Positions 59,573 to 64,000 of a DNA stretch of 64,000 nt are shown here, piece by piece; the stretch's first letter is position 1, and the number at the start of each line of letters is the position of its first letter. Source of the DNA: Micromonospora sediminimaris (GTDB lineage Bacteria; Actinomycetota; Actinomycetes; Mycobacteriales; Micromonosporaceae). The DNA lies in contig FOLJ01000009.1 in assembly GCA_900112325.1 (NCBI GenBank), forward strand, positions 124,001-188,000, given 5' to 3'. A program made the position numbers and the translations under genes. The notes beneath the pieces are model-generated. The model was not told the origin of the DNA. It saw only the letters and a program-made list of their open reading frames with translations, and ran no database searches.

Positions 59573-60625
59573 GTGACGCGCCCAGGTAGCGGCATGGCCG
59601 CCGACATCGACGAGCAGCCAGCCGGTTACGAGCGGTTGCTCTCCACCGAGCACGCCACCGCCATCGCCCGGGTGGCCGCGGCCGTCGCCGAGCGCCGACC
59701 CCGGCACGTGGTCTTCACCGCCCGAGGCACCTCGGACCACGCCGCGCTGTACGGCGCCTACCTCAGCGAGATCCGCCTCGGCCTGCCGGCCGGCCTGGCC
59801 TCGCCGAGCGCGATCACCCTCTTCGGCGCCCGGCCCGACCTCTCCGAGGCCCTGGTCGTGGGGGTCAGCCAGAGCGGCGGATCCCCCGACCTGACGGAGG
59901 TGCTCCGGGCCGCCCGCGACTCCGGTGCGCTCACCCTCGCCGTCACCAACGCACCGGATTCCCAGTTGGCGACGACCGCAGAACTCTCCGTGGACATCGC
60001 GGCAGGACACGAGCGGGCGGTCGCCGCCACCAAGACCTACACGGCCGAACTGCTCGCCCTGCTGATGCTTGTGGAGGGAATCCGGGCCGGCGACGGCGGG
60101 CTGCCCGCCGAGGAGCGCCGGGCCCTGGCCGACCTGCCCGAACTGGCCGCCCGCACCCTCACCGACCCCGTCGCGGCTCAGCTCGCGCCGCGCTACCGCT
60201 TCGCTGCCCAGATCGTCACCACCGGCCGGGGGTACGCGTATCCGACCGCCCGGGAGGCGGCGCTGAAGCTGATGGAGACCTCCTACCTGCCGGCGCTGGC
60301 CTTCTCCGGCGCGGACCTGCTGCACGGGCCGCTGGCCATGACCGACCCGGACGTGCCGGTGCTGGCGGTGGTCGGCTCGGGGCCGGGTGGGCGGTCGATG
60401 GGCGAGGTGCTGCCCCGGCTCGGTGAGCGCCGCGCCGACGTCGTCGTGGTCGGCTCCGCCGAGATCGACGGCGCCACCCGCCTCGCCGTGCCCGAGGTCG
60501 ACGAGCGGTACGCCCCGCTGCTGGACATCCTGCCGTTGCAGCGGCTGGCGCTGGCGCTCGCCCTGACCCGGGGCGAGGATCCGGACGCACCGCGCGGGTT
60601 GAAGAAGGTCACCGCGACGATGTGA
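59573..60625 (+). CDS. Double-SIS sugar isomerase (GlmS-isomerase/AgaS-like)
   Basis: 350 aa from GTG 59573. It resembles the isomerase half of GlmS without the glutaminase domain. ADIDEQPAGYERLL, then VVFTARGTSDHAALYGAYLS and GVSQSGGSPDLTEVLRAARD (first SIS), and KTYTAEL; the second SIS contains GRGYAYPTAREAALKLMETS and the late motif LPLQRLALALALTRGEDPDAPRGL. Such proteins act as sugar-phosphate isomerases or glucosamine-6-phosphate deaminases. The substrate is unresolved. It is 25 nt ahead of the PdtaS-like gene. Confidence 0.88.
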   Translation: MTRPGSGMAADIDEQPAGYERLLSTEHATAIARVAAAVAERRPRHVVFTARGTSDHAALYGAYLSEIRLGLPAGLASPSAITLFGARPDLSEALVVGVSQSGGSPDLTEVLRAARDSGALTLAVTNAPDSQLATTAELSVDIAAGHERAVAATKTYTAELLALLMLVEGIRAGDGGLPAEERRALADLPELAARTLTDPVAAQLAPRYRFAAQIVTTGRGYAYPTAREAALKLMETSYLPALAFSGADLLHGPLAMTDPDVPVLAVVGSGPGGRSMGEVLPRLGERRADVVVVGSAEIDGATRLAVPEVDERYAPLLDILPLQRLALALALTRGEDPDAPRGLKKVTATM

Positions 60626-60650
60626 TGGTCGGCGTGGCACGCTGGTCGGC

Positions 60651-62201
60651 GTGTCAACGCTGCGTGATCTCGCCGAGGAGCACACCCGCCTACGTCGGGT
60701 CGACATCGACCACCTGCACCGCATCGCCGGTGACTGGCAGTTGCTGTCCGACCTCTCCTTCGCCGACCTGCTGCTCTGGGTTCCGGTGGACGGCGAGGGC
60801 AGCTTCCTCTGCGTGGCCCAGGTCCGCCCGACCACCGCGCCCACCGCGTACCAGGACGACCAGGTGGGGCGGATCGTCGGCGGCCCGGAGGTGGCGCACC
60901 TGGAGGTCGCCTACCGGCAGGGACGCATCTGGCGGGAGGGCGACCCGGTCTGGTACGGCGACGTGCCCGCCCGGCACGAGGCGATCCCGGTCCGACTGCG
61001 CACGGCCGACGGCGAATCCGGCGAGGTGATCGCCGTGGTGGGCCGGGACACGAACCTCTCCACCGCGCGTACGCCCAGCCAGTTGGAGTTGAACTACCTG
61101 ACCACCGCCGACGACCTGGCGCAGATGATCGCCGACGGCACCTTCCCGCCGCCCCGGCACCCGGGCGAGACCACCTCGGCGCCACGGGTCGGTGACGGGC
61201 TGGTGCGGCTGGACGCCGGTGGCAAGGTCACCTACGCCAGCCCCAACGCGCAGTCGGCGTACCGCCGGCTGGGGCACGCCTCGCTCCTGGTCGGTGAGGA
61301 TCTCGCGGCGCTGCACCGGCGGCTGGCCGGTGATCCCCTGGACGGCACGGAGGCCGCGAACGGCATCCTCGCCGCGCTGCGCGGCGAGGCGCCGCCACGG
61401 CGGGAGATCGACGCGCGCGGGGCGACCATGCTCACCCGAGCGTTGCCACTGATGCCCGCCGGGGTGCCGATCGGCGCGCTGGTGCTGGTCCGCGACATCA
61501 CCGAGGTACGCCGACGCGACCGCGCGTTGATCACCAAGGACGCCACCATCCGGGAGATCCACCACCGGGTGAAGAACAACCTGCAGACGGTGGCGGCGCT
61601 GCTGCGGCTACAGGCCCGCCGGGTGTCCATGCCGGAAGCGCGGGTGGCCCTGGAGGAGTCGGTACGCCGGGTGGCGTCGATCGCGCTGGTGCACGAGACG
61701 CTCGCCATGTCCAGCGACGAGGCGGTGGAGTTCGACGGGATCGTCGACCGGGTGGCCAACGCGGCGACCGAGGTGGCGGCGACCGAGGTGAGCGTCGCGA
61801 TGCGCCGTACGGGCACCTTCGGCGTGCTGCCGGCCGAGATCGCCACCTCACTGGTGATGGTGCTCAACGAGCTGTTGCTCAACGCCGTCGAACACGGCTT
61901 CCCGCCGGCCGGTGACGACGCCCCGGTGACAGTCGGCCCGCCGAAGCCCGAGGTGGTGGTCTCGGCGCACCGGCTCCGCCGGATGCTGCATGTCACCGTC
62001 GCGGACAACGGCCGGGGCCTGCCGGCGGGATTCGAAGCCGAGGGCGGCGCGAAGCTCGGGTTGCAGATCGTCCGGGCGCTGGTCACCGGGGAGCTGCGCG
62101 GCACCATCGAGCTGCGCCCCGGCGCCGACGGCGGCACCGAGGCGTTTCTGGCCCTTCCGCTGGCGGCGCGCAGCGCCCCCGAGGGCCGCAGCGGCGGGTG
62201 A
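60651..62201 (+). CDS. pdtaS: PdtaS-like soluble sensor histidine kinase
   Basis: 516 aa from GTG 60651. A GAF-like domain (about 20-150), a PAS-like domain (about 180-280), then the HWE/HisKA_2 dimerisation motif with phospho-His: EIHHRVKNNLQTVAALLRLQ (about 303-322). The HATPase has VLNELLLNAVEHGFP (N box) and DNGRGLPAG (G1). In mycobacteria PdtaS phosphorylates PdtaR, an RNA-binding ANTAR regulator; no PdtaR lies in this window. No transmembrane segments, so it is cytosolic. Confidence 0.92.
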   Translation: MSTLRDLAEEHTRLRRVDIDHLHRIAGDWQLLSDLSFADLLLWVPVDGEGSFLCVAQVRPTTAPTAYQDDQVGRIVGGPEVAHLEVAYRQGRIWREGDPVWYGDVPARHEAIPVRLRTADGESGEVIAVVGRDTNLSTARTPSQLELNYLTTADDLAQMIADGTFPPPRHPGETTSAPRVGDGLVRLDAGGKVTYASPNAQSAYRRLGHASLLVGEDLAALHRRLAGDPLDGTEAANGILAALRGEAPPRREIDARGATMLTRALPLMPAGVPIGALVLVRDITEVRRRDRALITKDATIREIHHRVKNNLQTVAALLRLQARRVSMPEARVALEESVRRVASIALVHETLAMSSDEAVEFDGIVDRVANAATEVAATEVSVAMRRTGTFGVLPAEIATSLVMVLNELLLNAVEHGFPPAGDDAPVTVGPPKPEVVVSAHRLRRMLHVTVADNGRGLPAGFEAEGGAKLGLQIVRALVTGELRGTIELRPGADGGTEAFLALPLAARSAPEGRSGG

Positions 62202-62234
62202 CCCGTTCCGCCCACACCGCTCCGGCCAATCCGG

Positions 62235-63788
62235 TCAACCGCGCCGGGTGAGCAGGGCGAGGGTGACACCGGCACGCGGCCACACCTGGCTCAGCGTGAA
62301 GCGCTCGCGTAGCGCGTCCCCCTTGGCGCCGGGCACGGCGGCGAGGGGATCGGATCGCCGCCCGGCCAACACCAGCCAGACCCGGTCGACTCCGGCCAGG
62401 CACTCCGCCGGGCGGTCGCATTCGGCGGCCCACAGGTCACCTCGGCGTTCCTGCCCCTCGGCCAGCAACGCGTCCCGTGGGATTCGGCCGCCCAGGTGAT
62501 AGCGCAGGCCGAGGTCGAGAAAGAGCCAGCTGTCCCGGGGCGAGTAGACCACCGCGTCGCCGGGACGCTGGCCCGCCGCGATGATCTCGGCCGTGGCCCG
62601 GTAGTCCACCGTTGCGGTGCGCGGCCACTCGTGGGTACGGCGCAGGGCCGCCTGCTCGGGCAGGCCGAGCAGGCCGGTCAGCATCACCACCGCCAGCGCG
62701 GCGGGTAGCCGGGCGGAGGCGAGTGCCGCGCCGGCCAGCAGGCAACCGAACGGCACCACGAAGACCAGGTAGCGGGGCACCCACAGGGGAACGGCCAACC
62801 CGGCCAGGAACAGCAGCAGCACCGGTGCCAGGACGCAACTCAGCGGCAGCAGTGCCCGACGGCCGGCCCGGGCCGCGCCGAGCGCGGCGAGCCCGATCAG
62901 CACACCGCCGACCACACCGCTCTGCGCCACCCCACCTGCCAGCGCCGCCAGGTCCCCAGGGCGGGCGGCGTCCACCCAGTCGAGCTGCCGTCCCCGCTGT
63001 CCGCTGGCCACCAGGGCCAGCGGCACCACCGCCATCGCCACCGGCACCAGGGCGGCCAACCAGTACCCGAGCACGCGGCCCGGCGCTGGCGACTGCCGTT
63101 TCCCGGCGCTGCGCTGCCCGTCACTCCGGCCGGCATCCGCGCCGGCGGCGGGACCGGCGCGGACGGTCCTGGCCAGTACGGCGACCGCGTGGGCGACGAG
63201 CAGGGTGAGCGCCACCAGGTGAGTGAGCCCGAGCGCGGTGGTCGCCGCCGCGTAGCCGATCAGGTGCCGCCGGGTGGGGCGTTGCAGCCCGGCGACCAGC
63301 AGCAGCGTGCTCAGCACGGCGAGTGCGCTGGCCAGGGCGTACGGCCGCGCCTCCTGCCCGTACCGGGAGGTGCCGGGCAGCACCGCGAACAGCAGGCCGG
63401 CGAGGGTGCCGACCCGGGCGTCCCACAGTCGGTGCCCGAGTACGGCGGTCAGGCCGGCGGTCGCGGCCATGGCCAGGGCTGAGGGCAGGCGCAGTGCGGC
63501 CACCGAGTCACCGGCCGCCGCCAACCAGGCGTGCATGAACAGGTAGTAGGGGCCGGTGGCGGCGTCGATGGTGCCGGCCAGCCGGAACAGGCCGCCCAGT
63601 TCTCGGGTGGCGGCGCTCCAGGTCGCCAACTCGTCGCGCCACGGCTGGGCGGCGTCCAGCCCCACCAGCGTGGCCAGCAGGGTGACCGTCGCCGGTGCCA
63701 GCCATACCGGTACCGAGCGCAGCCGCCCTCCGCTCAGCCGGACGCCGATCCCGGCCGCCGGAATCGACCTATCGGACAAATGCCCCAC
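62235..63788 (-). CDS. GT39-like membrane glycosyltransferase
   Basis: About 517 aa with ten or so hydrophobic helices. The GT-C fold signature WRDELATW in the first extracytoplasmic loop (about residues 53-60) carries the catalytic acidic pair of polyprenyl-phosphate sugar transferases. A soluble C-terminal domain follows (AGQRPGDAVVYSPRDSWLF). It probably uses a polyprenyl-phosphate-linked sugar. GTG 63788 is chosen; GTG 63806 is possible and the start is uncertain. It is divergent from the leader peptide. Confidence 0.85.
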   Translation of the reverse strand: MGHLSDRSIPAAGIGVRLSGGRLRSVPVWLAPATVTLLATLVGLDAAQPWRDELATWSAATRELGGLFRLAGTIDAATGPYYLFMHAWLAAAGDSVAALRLPSALAMAATAGLTAVLGHRLWDARVGTLAGLLFAVLPGTSRYGQEARPYALASALAVLSTLLLVAGLQRPTRRHLIGYAAATTALGLTHLVALTLLVAHAVAVLARTVRAGPAAGADAGRSDGQRSAGKRQSPAPGRVLGYWLAALVPVAMAVVPLALVASGQRGRQLDWVDAARPGDLAALAGGVAQSGVVGGVLIGLAALGAARAGRRALLPLSCVLAPVLLLFLAGLAVPLWVPRYLVFVVPFGCLLAGAALASARLPAALAVVMLTGLLGLPEQAALRRTHEWPRTATVDYRATAEIIAAGQRPGDAVVYSPRDSWLFLDLGLRYHLGGRIPRDALLAEGQERRGDLWAAECDRPAECLAGVDRVWLVLAGRRSDPLAAVPGAKGDALRERFTLSQVWPRAGVTLALLTRRG

Positions 63789-63893
63789 GTCGCGAGCCTG
63801 CCACACGGTGACGCTCGGGGGAGCCGGCAGCGACCGCCCGTGATGTGGGATCACGCACGTCACCATTGGCTGCCCCGCCCGAGGTGTGGCAGC

Positions 63894-63989
63894 ATGACGT
63901 CCATGACTGCCGCTGTCGTCCGCCGCTTCGTGGCTCGCCGCCACGTCGATTACGGCCGCGTACGCAGCGCCATCTGTCCGGCTCACTGA
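63894..63989 (+). CDS. Leader peptide of the actinobacterial cysteine/sulfur type, 31 aa
   Basis: ATG 63894 follows GAGGTG. The peptide is MTSMTAAVVRRFVARRHVDY plus GRVRSAICPAH. The core RHVDYxRVxSxxC matches the conserved actinobacterial leader peptides that I recall preceding cysteine synthesis and sulfate/sulfonate-uptake operons. The likely mode is control by translation of its Cys codon, close to the end. The controlled gene lies beyond the right edge of the window. A second ATG at 63903 would shorten it by three residues. Confidence 0.78.
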   Translation: MTSMTAAVVRRFVARRHVDYGRVRSAICPAH

Positions 63990-64000
63990 CGACGCCCGAC

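Noticed and set aside
1..64000. Search for prophage, insertion sequences, integrases or defence systems
   Set aside because: No transposase, integrase, restriction or toxin-antitoxin module beyond the XRE/DUF397 pair was recognised by eye.

Overview
The window is a stretch of very G+C-rich actinobacterial chromosome. The gene content points to the family Micromonosporaceae (a Micromonospora-like organism). Evidence for the phylum includes WhiB proteins, a mycoredoxin, an RsrA-type thiol anti-sigma factor with its sigma-R-type partner, AdnAB-like motor-nucleases, DUF5753/DUF397 pairs, DUF2342 and UPF0182 proteins and bL37. The family-level call is inference, not measured. No transposase, integrase, phage gene, CRISPR array or biosynthetic cluster was seen. 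This is mostly core chromosome, with a few small repeat-rich gaps.

Layout. 1-2467: a truncated large membrane protein and a sugar O-acetyltransferase. 2608-5937: a secreted subtilisin-type protease behind a promoter with two palindromes. 5985-9989: lysine/peptidoglycan genes dapD and dapE, a 50-aa gene and two tandem LOG-family proteins. 10234-17189: two overlapping helicase-nuclease genes (AdnA/AdnB-like) for double-strand-break resection. 17421-22011: a cold-shock gene with a structured leader, a catalytic plus non-catalytic M16 peptidase pair, and a NudC-type Nudix hydrolase. 22149-25505: an XRE/DUF397 regulator pair and an MFS transporter. 25593-31744: mycoredoxin, uvrD2, whiB7 with its attenuator leader, an ABC1/UbiB kinase-like protein and a degenerate E1/ThiF-like protein. 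As I recall it, this order with nudC and adnAB resembles the Rv3193c-Rv3202c region of Mycobacterium tuberculosis, and 31938-39473 (zinc-ribbon protein, metallopeptidase, DUF2342, PDZ-Lon protease, UPF0182) continues it.

39656-39952 holds two identical initiator tRNA genes. 40069-47559 carries purC, an RsbW-like kinase, a NarL-type two-component pair, DUF5709, an SDR, a GT4 glycosyltransferase and a permease. 47576-54873 holds hisN-like, rsgA, aroA, an SRAP protein, a WhiB protein, sigR/rsrA, bL37 and a biotin-carrier protein. With the PdtaS-like kinase at 60651, this resembles M. tuberculosis Rv3219-Rv3228. 54870-63989 holds a GNAT, a TetR/DHA2 efflux pair with an operator, a TPR protein, a SIS isomerase, the PdtaS-like kinase, a GT39 membrane glycosyltransferase and, at the right edge, a short leader peptide of the cysteine/sulfur type.

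Common themes are DNA repair (AdnAB, UvrD2, SRAP), thiol/oxidative stress (Mrx1, SigR/RsrA) and ribosome/antibiotic stress (WhiB7, RsgA, bL37). The most informative non-coding signals are the whiB7 uORF-attenuator (28100-28638), three DnaA boxes in 62 bp (31785-31846), a likely two-start sigR gene, an apparent CTG start for rsgA, and the leader peptide at 63894.
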